A DNA stretch of 12,362 nt from Fidelibacterota bacterium (GTDB lineage Bacteria; Fidelibacterota; UBA2242; B5-G15), in contig QNCQ01000026.1 of assembly GCA_003645825.1 (NCBI GenBank), positions 1-12,362 on the forward strand, written 5' to 3'. This document shows positions 1 to 6,594 of this stretch, piece by piece. The notes below the pieces were generated by a model. It was not told the DNA's origin and did no database searches. It saw nothing but the letters and a program-made list of their open reading frames with translations. A program made the translations under genes and the position numbers. Each line of letters opens with the position of its first letter. Position 1 is the stretch's first letter.

Positions 1-2
1 GA

Positions 3-1391
3 GTAACTGATTATGAGATTTCCTATACTTCAAGAGATGAGTTTGGGAAGGTTGCAGATGCGCTCAGAGGTATTTTCAGGTCTTTAAGGGAAAAGGAGCA
101 ATATGCTAATAGCATAGCCAGTGGGAATTTGAATATTTCGATGGAGTCAAAGGATGACAGTTTGTCTATAGCATTATTAAAAATGAAAGAGATTATTGAG
201 AATATCTCTAATGGCGTTAACCATATTGTAGGAGAGTTGAACAGAGGCAATGTTAATACCAACATTGATGACACCGGTTTGTCGGGAGTGTACAAAGAGA
301 TGGCCGATGGACTAAATAAGTTAGTTGGCATTATAAGAGATCCGCTGCTGGAGGTCGAGAAAGTTCTCAGAGTTGCGTCTGATGGTGATCTCACCGTAAG
401 GGTTGAAGGTAATTATGAGGGAATATTTGGAGACCTCAAGAATAATGTTAATTCGATGATTGAGAAAACCGGGGAGGTTATATTAAAGGTATCGGAAGCT
501 GTAGACCAGGTTAGCTCTGCTGCCAGTCAGATATCTGTGGGCAGTCAGAGTCTCGCTGAGGCTACGAATGAACAGGCGAGTTCCCTTGAGGAAATTGGTA
601 GTAGTGTAGAGGAACTGAATAGTATGGTAAAGCATAATGCAGATAATACGAATCAGGCGAAAGTTATGATGACAGATACGGATAAAGCTGTTCAGGAGGG
701 TAAGGAAGCGATAAGGAATCTGGAAGAGGCGATGAAGGAGATAAAGCAAAGTGCGATAGAGACAAGCAATATAGTAAAGACGATAGATGAGATAGCATTT
801 CAGACGAATTTATTGGCGTTGAATGCAGCGGTAGAGGCAGCAAGAGCAGGAGAACATGGAAGAGGATTTGCGGTGGTAGCAGAGGAGGTGAGGAATTTAG
901 CGCAGCGTTCAGCCGAGGCAGCGAAGAACACAGCGATGTTGATAGATGAGTCTGGTAAGAATGCGGATAAGGGAGTGGAGACGGTAAGTAAGACGATAGA
1001 GGTATTTGACAGGGTGGCAGAGAGTGCGGGTAAGGTATTGCAGATAATAGAGGAGATAGCAGCAGCGAGTAAGGAACAGGCAGAAGGTATAGAACAAATA
1101 AACACTGCAGTGGCTCAGTTAAACACAGTGACCCAGCAGAATGCGGCTAATTCTGAGGAGTCTGCAAGCGCTGCTGAAGAATTAAATATTCAGGCGCAGG
1201 AATTAGTGGGGATGATAGGTTCTTTTAAACTTGGAGGACAAGATAAGGTAGGAGATAGTAATGTTCGATGGGCGGGCGGAGATTCTGGAGGAAACGGAGG
1301 CATGGGCGAAGTTGAGGAAATAAAAGGTTCTGAGAGTCTTTCGTCTTCGACTGGTGAGGAACCAGGGAATGAAATTCTGGAAGGTCTATAG
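3..1391 (+). CDS. Methyl-accepting chemotaxis protein, 5'-truncated by the window edge
   Basis: The frame is open from base 3, so this is the C-terminal 462 residues of a longer receptor; no start is visible, and the TTG at 129 is internal. The protein senses a signal and controls CheA activity in the chemosensory array. The N-terminal third looks like tandem HAMP units: a HAMP end with the DEFG signature (about 39-90), then units near 90-210, 215-335 and 343-475. The rest (about 480-1230) is the cytoplasmic coiled-coil signalling domain. Its hairpin tip, around 790-870, carries the highly conserved EIAFQTNLLALNAAVEAARA sequence. Likely methylation helices flank it, including an ASSLEEIGSSVEEL stretch. 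The Gly/Ser/Glu-rich tail ends EILEGL and lacks the xWxxF pentapeptide that docks CheR in some receptors. Sensor and membrane segments lie upstream, out of view. Codon use changes sharply across the tip (see findings). CheR follows 23 bases later. Confidence 0.96.
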   Translation, partial: VTDYEISYTSRDEFGKVADALRGIFRSLREKEQYANSIASGNLNISMESKDDSLSIALLKMKEIIENISNGVNHIVGELNRGNVNTNIDDTGLSGVYKEMADGLNKLVGIIRDPLLEVEKVLRVASDGDLTVRVEGNYEGIFGDLKNNVNSMIEKTGEVILKVSEAVDQVSSAASQISVGSQSLAEATNEQASSLEEIGSSVEELNSMVKHNADNTNQAKVMMTDTDKAVQEGKEAIRNLEEAMKEIKQSAIETSNIVKTIDEIAFQTNLLALNAAVEAARAGEHGRGFAVVAEEVRNLAQRSAEAAKNTAMLIDESGKNADKGVETVSKTIEVFDRVAESAGKVLQIIEEIAAASKEQAEGIEQINTAVAQLNTVTQQNAANSEESASAAEELNIQAQELVGMIGSFKLGGQDKVGDSNVRWAGGDSGGNGGMGEVEEIKGSESLSSSTGEEPGNEILEGL

Positions 1392-1414
1392 ATGATTCTC
1401 GGGAGAGCAAAGTA

Positions 1415-2224
1415 GTGATAGATAGAAAAACTTTTGATCGGTTAAGGGAGATTGTGTATGAAAAGAGCGGCATAAATTTAACAGAGAATAAAAAAGCGCT
1501 TGTTACCGCAAGGCTGAATAAGCGTTTACGAGCTCTGGGATTAAAGACCCACAAAGAATATCTGGAATACTTGCTGAATGACAAGAGTGGGGATGAGCTT
1601 ATCCATATGATTGATGTTATATCAACCAATGTGACGAGGTTTTTCAGAGAGAGCGACCACTTTGATTTTTTGAAAAAGGTGTTTGTTAGGTGGGTGGAGA
1701 TGGGGCAGAGGCGATTTAGGATGTGGTCAGCCGGATGTTCAAGTGGTGAGGAACCGTATTCGATGGCTATGGTTCTCTTGGAAGCTCTCCCTGCTTATGC
1801 TGAGGTGGATCTGAAGATACTTGCGACGGATATTTCGACCCAGGTACTTGAGAGAGCGAGCGAAGGGGTATATGAAGAGAAGAAAGTGATGGAGATTCCA
1901 CGGGGGCTTTTGAGTAAGTATTTTGTAAGGGACAGGACTGATGGAGAGGTTACATATAGTGTGTCGGATAGATTGAAGAGGATAATAGTTTTCCGTAGAC
2001 TTAATCTGGCTAGGCCTCCATTCCCAATGAAAGGTCCCCTGGATGTGATTTTTTGTAGAAATGTAATGATATATTTCGATAAGTATGTGAGAGAAAACCT
2101 GCTAGAAGAGTTTTACAGGTTGCTGAAGGATGATGGGTATCTCTTCCTGGGGCATTCTGAAAGTATAACAGGTATCAAAACAAATTTTAGACCTGTTAGG
2201 CCATCGATATATACGAAAGGGTGA
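1415..2224 (+). CDS. cheR: CheR, chemotaxis protein methyltransferase
   Basis: This 269-residue enzyme uses S-adenosylmethionine to methylate receptor glutamates in the cytoplasm. The N-terminal helical domain (about 1-75) is followed by the Rossmann methyltransferase domain. The landmarks are the NVTRFFRE motif at 72-79, the SAM-binding motif SAGCSSGEEPYS at 105-116, ATDIS at 137-141 and FCRNVMIYFD at 213-222, all standard for CheR. No TPR extension is present, and the length matches stand-alone CheR. The start is GTG at 1415, chosen because GGGAGAG at 1401-1407 sits 7 bases upstream and the protein begins like other CheR proteins. It lies between the MCP, its likely substrate, and a receiver-DHp gene 9 bases downstream. 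The receptor tail lacks the CheR-tethering pentapeptide, so methylation probably occurs without that tether, which is an inference. Confidence 0.97.
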   Translation: MIDRKTFDRLREIVYEKSGINLTENKKALVTARLNKRLRALGLKTHKEYLEYLLNDKSGDELIHMIDVISTNVTRFFRESDHFDFLKKVFVRWVEMGQRRFRMWSAGCSSGEEPYSMAMVLLEALPAYAEVDLKILATDISTQVLERASEGVYEEKKVMEIPRGLLSKYFVRDRTDGEVTYSVSDRLKRIIVFRRLNLARPPFPMKGPLDVIFCRNVMIYFDKYVRENLLEEFYRLLKDDGYLFLGHSESITGIKTNFRPVRPSIYTKG

Positions 2225-2233
2225 TGGATAATA

Positions 2234-2926
2234 ATGATGGAACGCCCTTTGTATAGAGTGTTGTTAATTGCAAAAGATGAAATTTTTGGGCGGAATGTAA
2301 AAGCTTTTCTTAGTAACTATATGAGAATTTGCTTTCATGTTCGTCTGGTAGGTGATATTGTGCCTGATGACGTAGACCCCAGAGGTTACGATGTGGCCCT
2401 TCTGGATATAAGCTCTCTTAGGGGTAGAGCTTTAGGGGTTTTGAAACGAGTAAAAGAGGTACTGGATGAGGTTCCAATAATAGCGGTTACCAGTGTGCCG
2501 AGTAGTGAAGAATATATTATGAAATTGATAGAGAGCGGAGCTGATGATTATTTGATAAAGGAGAATTTACAGCTGAGTATGCTGATAAAATCCATTTTGC
2601 TTTCTATTGAGAAAAACAGGGTACGGCAGAGAAGAATTGTAGAGGAAAAACTGAAAAGCATTTTGCAGCTTGCTGGTGCTGTGTGTCATGAGTTGAACCA
2701 GCCTTTACAGGTTGTTTCCGGGTATCTGCATCTCATATTTCCTATGTTTGAAAGGAAGGAATATGATGGGGTAGAAAGGGTTTTGAGGATAATTTCCAAG
2801 CAGATTGAGTGTATGGCTGATATTGTGGATAAGTTGTCCAGAATAACTTCCTACAAGACAATAAGGTATCTTGAAGGACAAAACATTTTGGACATTGAAA
2901 GCTCAACCAGTAGGAGTGAGCAATGA
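2234..2926 (+). CDS. Receiver plus DHp (HisKA) protein without an ATPase domain
   Basis: The 230 residues form a receiver-like domain (about 6-128) and a dimerisation/histidine-phosphotransfer helix pair (about 135-205). In the receiver the phospho-acceptor is probably D58 (ALLDIS), with T86 and K109 retained. The usual acidic pair is weakened to AKD at 13-15, so metal binding may be poor. The DHp domain carries a classical H box, HELNQPL, at 152-158, with H152 the predicted phosphorylated histidine. The protein then stops after a short tail (YLEGQNILDI at 212-221), and no N, G1 or G2 boxes of an ATP-binding domain follow. It therefore cannot autophosphorylate as a normal kinase; relay of phosphate between a kinase and a receiver is an inference. 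From memory, similar short HisKA proteins with this tail occur in Desulfobacterota. The stop overlaps the next receiver gene by 4 bases (ATGA), suggesting coupled translation. ATG at 2237 is an equally possible start. Confidence 0.85.
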   Translation: MMERPLYRVLLIAKDEIFGRNVKAFLSNYMRICFHVRLVGDIVPDDVDPRGYDVALLDISSLRGRALGVLKRVKEVLDEVPIIAVTSVPSSEEYIMKLIESGADDYLIKENLQLSMLIKSILLSIEKNRVRQRRIVEEKLKSILQLAGAVCHELNQPLQVVSGYLHLIFPMFERKEYDGVERVLRIISKQIECMADIVDKLSRITSYKTIRYLEGQNILDIESSTSRSEQ

Positions 2927-3315
2927 AAGAGAAATTGGTTATGGTAGTTGATGACGAAGAGCAGGTTAGAGAAGTCTTTAAGACCGCTCTTGAGTCAGAA
3001 GGGTTTAAGGTGGTTACTGCACCGACAGCAGAAGAAGCGCTCGATATTTTGAAAACGAAGAATGTAAATGTCTTCTTTCTTGATTTGAATTTGCCGGGGA
3101 TGAATGGGCTGGAGCTATGCAAGCTTATTAGAAGAGATAACCCCATTGCGTTTATATTTGCAGTGACCGGGTATGGAAGTATTTTCGAGCTTGTTGAATG
3201 TCGGGAAGTAGGGTTTGATGATTATTTTAAAAAACCAGTAGACCTCAGGTTGCTTGTGGAGGCTGCAAAGGAGTCGTTTAACAAGCTGGAGAGGTGGACG
3301 GGAACAAAGAAATAA
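2923..3315 (+). CDS. Single-domain response regulator (receiver)
   Basis: This 130-residue protein is a complete stand-alone receiver with no output domain. The acidic pair is D10-D11 in MVVDDEE, the phospho-acceptor is D54 in FFLDLNLPG, the switch threonine is T82 in AVTGYGS and the conserved lysine is K104 in FKKPVD. All key residues are present, so it should be phosphorylated normally. The motif order resembles relay receivers of hybrid kinases more than CheY. The last dozen residues are basic and carry no domain. ATG at 2923 overlaps the stop of the receiver-DHp gene by 4 bases, and GGAG lies at 2913-2916. The coupling suggests that this receiver exchanges phosphate with H152 of its neighbour. 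That pairing is inferred from position only. Confidence 0.92.
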   Translation: MKEKLVMVVDDEEQVREVFKTALESEGFKVVTAPTAEEALDILKTKNVNVFFLDLNLPGMNGLELCKLIRRDNPIAFIFAVTGYGSIFELVECREVGFDDYFKKPVDLRLLVEAAKESFNKLERWTGTKK

Positions 3316-3330
3316 GTCAAGGGGAAATCT

Positions 3331-3807
3331 GTGGTAAAGGTGGTGGAAATAGCTGACATGAAATGGGCTGTTGGGAACGGAAATGTTTTGATTACGTATG
3401 CTCTGGGTTCCTGTATTGGAGTTGTCTTGTACGATCCTGTTGAAATGGTTGGAGCGATGTTGCATAGTATGTTGCCTTTATCAAGGTCGGATCCTGACAA
3501 AGCTAGAAAAAACCCCTATATGTATACGGACATAGGGGTTGAATTATTATTGAGGAAGGTTTTTGATCTTGGGGCAACGCGGAAGAATCTAGTTGCCAAA
3601 GTGGCTGGAGGGGCTAATTTATTGGATGATAAACGGTTTTTCAGGATTGGGGAGAAGAACTATATGGTAGTAAGGAAGATCCTGTGGAAAAATAATATAC
3701 TAATTTCTGGAGAGGACGTTGGAGGTTCGAAGCCGCGCACAATGGTTCTGGATATGTCCACATGGAGAGTTACAATAAGATCAGGGGAAAAGGAATATGA
3801 GATATGA
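3331..3807 (+). CDS. cheD: CheD, chemoreceptor glutamine deamidase
   Basis: CheD converts specific receptor glutamines to glutamates, making them methylatable, and in some bacteria it also binds CheC to tune adaptation. The 158 residues have normal CheD length. The active-site region ITYALGSCIGVVLYD (21-35) supplies T22 and C28, and MLHSMLP supplies H45. This matches the Cys-His-Thr triad known from Thermotoga CheD, shifted by one residue. AGGAN at 92-96 is another family motif. The start is GTG at 3331, preceded by AAGGGGA around 3319-3325. The stop overlaps the next ATG in an ATGA junction, so translation is probably coupled to the HDOD gene. No CheC, its usual partner, is seen here; the related CheX is encoded further on. 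Confidence 0.96.
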   Translation: MVKVVEIADMKWAVGNGNVLITYALGSCIGVVLYDPVEMVGAMLHSMLPLSRSDPDKARKNPYMYTDIGVELLLRKVFDLGATRKNLVAKVAGGANLLDDKRFFRIGEKNYMVVRKILWKNNILISGEDVGGSKPRTMVLDMSTWRVTIRSGEKEYEI

Positions 3808-4649
3808 GTAAAAGAGATGAGATACTATCAAAACTTGATGTGATACCTTCGTTACCCTCGGTAGTCATGGAAATTTATCGACAGGTTCAAAATCCGGATG
3901 TTGATTTCGGGAAGCTTTCTGAAATGATAAATTATGAGCCAGGGCTTGCCGCAAATGTTTTGAAGCTCGCTAATTCTGCATATTTTGGTTTCAGGAAGCA
4001 GGTTGATGATGTGAGAATTGCTGTGGCAAGATTGGGGACAAAAAGGATAGCTGAGCTGGTGATGACAGTTGCCCTATCTCCTATGATGGAAAGGGGAGTA
4101 AAAGGATATGATTTGCCCCCTGGAAAACTTTGGGAACATTCAGTTACCACTGCTGTAGGAGCTGAAAAGCTTGCGGAAGTTCTTGAAGTTCCGCGACCTG
4201 ATTATACTTTTACTGCTGGGATATTACATGACGTGGGGAAGATAGTGCTTGGGAATTTTGTAGGGGTAGATGTTGAAGAAATAGTAAACTATGCATACGA
4301 AAAGCAGGTACCGTTCAATGTTGCTGAGAGAGAGTTGCTTGGAATAGATCACGCGGAAGCGGGGGGTTTATTGTTAAGGAACTGGGGGATTCCAGAACAT
4401 TTGGTTGAGGTAGTGATGGGCCATCATGAGCCGGAGAAATATAATGGAGATAATGTTGTTCTTTCGCTGGTTCACATAGCTGATACTATCTCACTAATAA
4501 GTGGGTTCGGAATTGGTCTGGATGGCTTGTTTTACAAACCGAATAGTGATGTTCTGAAAAAATATAGATTGACCTCTCGGATGGTAGAAAGGGTTGCAAG
4601 TTACATGGTTGAAAAGCTTGAAGAACTGAAAAAAGTAATGTTTAGTTGA
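3804..4649 (+). CDS. HDOD domain protein, first copy
   Basis: This 281-residue protein is a single HDOD domain, a family related to HD phosphohydrolases and linked to signalling, motility and stress. It begins with the typical LSKLDVIPSLPSVVMEIY stretch and the EPGLAANVLKLANSAYFG helix pair. HD-type metal ligands appear intact: H112 in WEHS, H142-D143 in LHDVGK, H183 in DHAEAG, H207-H208 in GHHEPE and D227 in HIAD. There is no GYP motif, so it is not a cyclic-di-GMP phosphodiesterase of the HD-GYP class. Its substrate, if any, cannot be read from the sequence. It overlaps cheD by 4 bases and runs into the leader of a cheY. A second HDOD gene begins at about 6595 in the same relative position to another cheY, so the two probably act with their neighbouring CheY proteins (inference). 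Confidence 0.93.
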   Translation: MSKRDEILSKLDVIPSLPSVVMEIYRQVQNPDVDFGKLSEMINYEPGLAANVLKLANSAYFGFRKQVDDVRIAVARLGTKRIAELVMTVALSPMMERGVKGYDLPPGKLWEHSVTTAVGAEKLAEVLEVPRPDYTFTAGILHDVGKIVLGNFVGVDVEEIVNYAYEKQVPFNVAERELLGIDHAEAGGLLLRNWGIPEHLVEVVMGHHEPEKYNGDNVVLSLVHIADTISLISGFGIGLDGLFYKPNSDVLKKYRLTSRMVERVASYMVEKLEELKKVMFS

Positions 4650-4654
4650 GGAGG
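4649..4654 (+). promoter_or_regulatory. Shine-Dalgarno that decides the start of the first cheY
   Basis: AGGAGG lies six bases before GTG 4661. A TTG at 4646 is in the same frame, but using it would place the ribosome-binding site inside the coding region and add five residues (MRRRG) that CheY proteins do not have. GTG 4661 is therefore preferred. Confidence 0.75.
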
Positions 4655-4660
4655 AGAGGA

Positions 4661-5041
4661 GTGGCGCTAAATATTTTGGTTGTTGATGATTCAAAGGTTG
4701 TGAGATCAGTAATTAAGAAAACTCTGGATATAGCGGGAGTAGATGTTGGAAACATTTTTGAGGCAGGTGATGGAAAGGAGGCGCTGGAGATTCTTGATAA
4801 GGAGTGGATAGATCTGGTGTTTGCAGATATTAATATGCCGGTAATGACCGGGCTTGAGATGGTTGATCGAATGAAGGAAGATGGGATATTGCAAACTATC
4901 CCGGTTGTTATAGTTTCTACTGAAGGTAGTGAGACCAGGATTGAAGAGCTAAAAGCTAAGGGTGTGAGGGCATATATCAGAAAACCTTTTACTCCGGAGA
5001 CTATAAAGAAGGTTGTGGATGAAATAATGGAGGGGAAATAG
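4661..5041 (+). CDS. cheY: CheY-type response regulator, first copy
   Basis: A 126-residue single receiver that probably carries the phosphoryl signal from CheA to the flagellar motor. Key residues are D9-D10 (VVDDS), phospho-acceptor D56 in FADINMP, switch residue S86, Y105 and K108 in AYIRKPFTP. The INMPVMTG and KPFTPE blocks are typical of chemotaxis CheY. Relative to the phospho-aspartate and the switch residue, N58 and E88 occupy the two positions known to tune dephosphorylation rate, and they match the Asn and Glu of E. coli CheY. The start is GTG 4661, set by the ribosome-binding site at 4649-4654. It sits 11 bases after the first HDOD gene and 2 bases before cheX, a CheY-P phosphatase, which suggests that CheX acts on this copy (inference). 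Confidence 0.94.
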   Translation: MALNILVVDDSKVVRSVIKKTLDIAGVDVGNIFEAGDGKEALEILDKEWIDLVFADINMPVMTGLEMVDRMKEDGILQTIPVVIVSTEGSETRIEELKAKGVRAYIRKPFTPETIKKVVDEIMEGK

Positions 5042-5043
5042 TA

Positions 5044-5517
5044 ATGGACAGGAAAGAGCTAAAAAATACAATTCGGGATGTGTTTTACGATATTATAGAG
5101 AAGTCTGCATTTATGTTTGGTGAGGAGGTGGAAAAGGATGAAGTAGATGTTAATTATGACAAGTTTGTCAGGGCTGATATGGGGTTTGTAGGGGACGCAA
5201 AGGGAGAGATTTCCATAATGGTGCCGGAGGCGATGTGTCCGGAGATTGCAGCGAACTTTTTAGGGGTTGATCCTGAAGATGAAAAAGTGAATGAGTATTC
5301 TGAAGATGCTTTGAAGGAGATATTAAATGTTACATGCGGGCATGTTTTGACAGCTATTAAGGGTGAGCGAGCGGTTTTTGATTTAACGGTGCCCAACATT
5401 AAGCGAGGAATAAAGTTAAAAGAGTGGGAGAAGTTGTTTAGAAGCGAAGATTCAATAGTATGTATGGTTGATGATTATCCGGTATTAATAAAGTTTTCGA
5501 TTAAGAATGAGGACTAA
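5044..5517 (+). CDS. cheX: CheX, CheY-P phosphatase
   Basis: CheX belongs to the CheC/CheX/FliY family, which removes phosphate from CheY. The 157 residues match CheX length. The single ExxN catalytic motif is E92-I-L-N95 in ALKEILNVTCGHVL (89-102), with the following glycine at G99, as in other CheX proteins. CheC would normally show two such motifs, and only one is seen here. The N-terminal part (MDRKELKNTIRDVFYDII) resembles the start of CheX-like proteins. GGAGGGG at 5029-5035 lies 8 bases before ATG 5044. The gene directly follows a cheY and is only one base from cheB. The same operon also encodes CheZ, an unrelated CheY-P phosphatase. Confidence 0.87.
   Translation: MDRKELKNTIRDVFYDIIEKSAFMFGEEVEKDEVDVNYDKFVRADMGFVGDAKGEISIMVPEAMCPEIAANFLGVDPEDEKVNEYSEDALKEILNVTCGHVLTAIKGERAVFDLTVPNIKRGIKLKEWEKLFRSEDSIVCMVDDYPVLIKFSIKNED
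5509..5512 (+). promoter_or_regulatory. Shine-Dalgarno that decides the start of cheB
   Basis: GAGG lies inside the end of cheX, six bases before ATG 5519. An in-frame ATG at 5507 has no comparable purine run upstream and would add only MRTK. Starting at 5519 gives MKKIRVLIVDDS, the usual CheB beginning, and places the catalytic residues at family-standard numbers. Confidence 0.65.
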
Positions 5518-5518
5518 G

Positions 5519-6550
5519 ATGAAGAAGATTAGAGTGTTGATTGTGGATGATTCAGCTGTGGTGAGGCAGATTTTTACCAGAGAACTGTCACAGGATCCGG
5601 AGATTGAGGTTATTGGTTCGGCTCCTGATCCTTATGTAGCGAGGGACAAGATTGTTGCTCTTAAGCCTGATGTTATTACTCTCGACATGGAAATGCCACG
5701 CATGGATGGGTTGACATTTTTAAAGAAGTTGATGAAATATTATCCTCTTCCGGTAGTTGTTGTTTCTTCGCTGACACCTAAGGGAAGCCAGCTGGCTCTT
5801 GAGGCTCTGAAAGCAGGAGCTATTGAAGTTTTATGTAAGCCAGGTGCCTCTTATACTGTTGGGGATATGGCTGTGGAATTGATTGATAAGATAAAGGCTG
5901 CTAGTAAAGCAAGGCTGGATAGGCGTCCTGCGATCGGTGAAGGGGTAATTGAGCGTAAGAAGTTGTATTTACATAAGACCACGAATAAGGTTATTGCTAT
6001 GGGAGCGTCGACTGGCGGAGCTCAGGCGCTTGAATATGTTTTAAGGCGTTTACCGCAGAATATTCCTGGAGTAGTAATAGTTCAGCATATGCCTGAGAAT
6101 TTTACAAAGAGTTTTGCGGATAGATTGAATGAGTTGTGTGATATTGAGGTGAAAGAGGGTGAAGATGGAGATTCGGTGTCTGTTGGTAGGGCATTGATAG
6201 CTCCCGGGAACAAGCATATGTTGCTTAGGAGATCAGGGGCAATGTATTATGTTGAGGTTAAAGATGGTCCCCTTGTTTCCAGGCATAGACCTTCGGTAGA
6301 TGTTTTGTTCCGATCAGTGGCTAAATATGCAGGAGCCAATGCTATTGGTGTGATTATGACGGGTATGGGTAAGGATGGCGCAGAGGGGCTAAAGGAAATG
6401 AAAGAAAATGGAGCCTATACGATAGCACAGGATGAGAGGACCTGCGTGGTTTTTGGTATGCCAAAGGTTGCGATAGAGTATGGGGCAGTTGATGATGTTG
6501 TCCCTCTGGATAGAATTCCGGAAGCGCTTGTGGAAAAAGTGAGTGGGTAG
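5519..6550 (+). CDS. cheB: CheB, receptor methylesterase/glutamine deamidase
   Basis: CheB removes receptor methyl groups when its receiver domain is phosphorylated by CheA. With the start at 5519 the protein has 343 residues. The receiver covers about 1-125, with D10-D11, phospho-acceptor D56 in ITLDMEMP, the switch region VSSLT and K107 in CKPG. A linker to about 155 follows, then the catalytic domain. The catalytic triad is S164 in MGASTGG, H190 in VQHMP and D286 in GMGKDGAEG, the same numbers as in the enteric enzyme. APGNKHM and SRHRPSVDVLF are further family motifs. No pentapeptide-binding partner is evident because the visible MCP lacks the docking tail. An in-frame ATG at 5507 is a less likely start. 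The gene ends the first HDOD-CheY block, before the largest gap in the operon. Confidence 0.97.
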   Translation: MKKIRVLIVDDSAVVRQIFTRELSQDPEIEVIGSAPDPYVARDKIVALKPDVITLDMEMPRMDGLTFLKKLMKYYPLPVVVVSSLTPKGSQLALEALKAGAIEVLCKPGASYTVGDMAVELIDKIKAASKARLDRRPAIGEGVIERKKLYLHKTTNKVIAMGASTGGAQALEYVLRRLPQNIPGVVIVQHMPENFTKSFADRLNELCDIEVKEGEDGDSVSVGRALIAPGNKHMLLRRSGAMYYVEVKDGPLVSRHRPSVDVLFRSVAKYAGANAIGVIMTGMGKDGAEGLKEMKENGAYTIAQDERTCVVFGMPKVAIEYGAVDDVVPLDRIPEALVEKVSG

Positions 6551-6585
6551 GTTATCCTTTTTATCAGCTTTTTGATAGGGGTAAC
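6551..6585 (+). other. Imperfect intercistronic hairpin between cheB and the second HDOD gene
   Basis: GTTATCC (6551-6557) can pair with GGGTAAC (6579-6585), with one T-G pair. TATCA (6562-6566) pairs with TGATA (6573-6577), leaving a three-T bulge and a six-base loop. No T run follows, so this does not look like a Rho-independent terminator. It occupies most of the 44-base gap, the longest inside the operon. Its 3' arm contains AGGGG, the only ribosome-binding-like sequence before ATG 6595, though 13 bases away. It could affect translation or mRNA stability of the downstream half, which is an inference. Confidence 0.45.
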
Positions 6586-6594
6586 AGAAAAGAA

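Noticed and set aside
129..131. TTG as start of the MCP
   Set aside because: The same frame is open to the window edge and encodes HAMP sequence upstream, so the receptor simply continues beyond base 3.
4646..4648. TTG as start of the first cheY
   Set aside because: The ribosome-binding site AGGAGG would lie inside the coding sequence. GTG 4661 gives normal spacing and a normal CheY N-terminus.
6551..6585. Rho-independent terminator after cheB
   Set aside because: The hairpin is AT-rich and bulged, and no T run follows on either strand, so termination is not supported.
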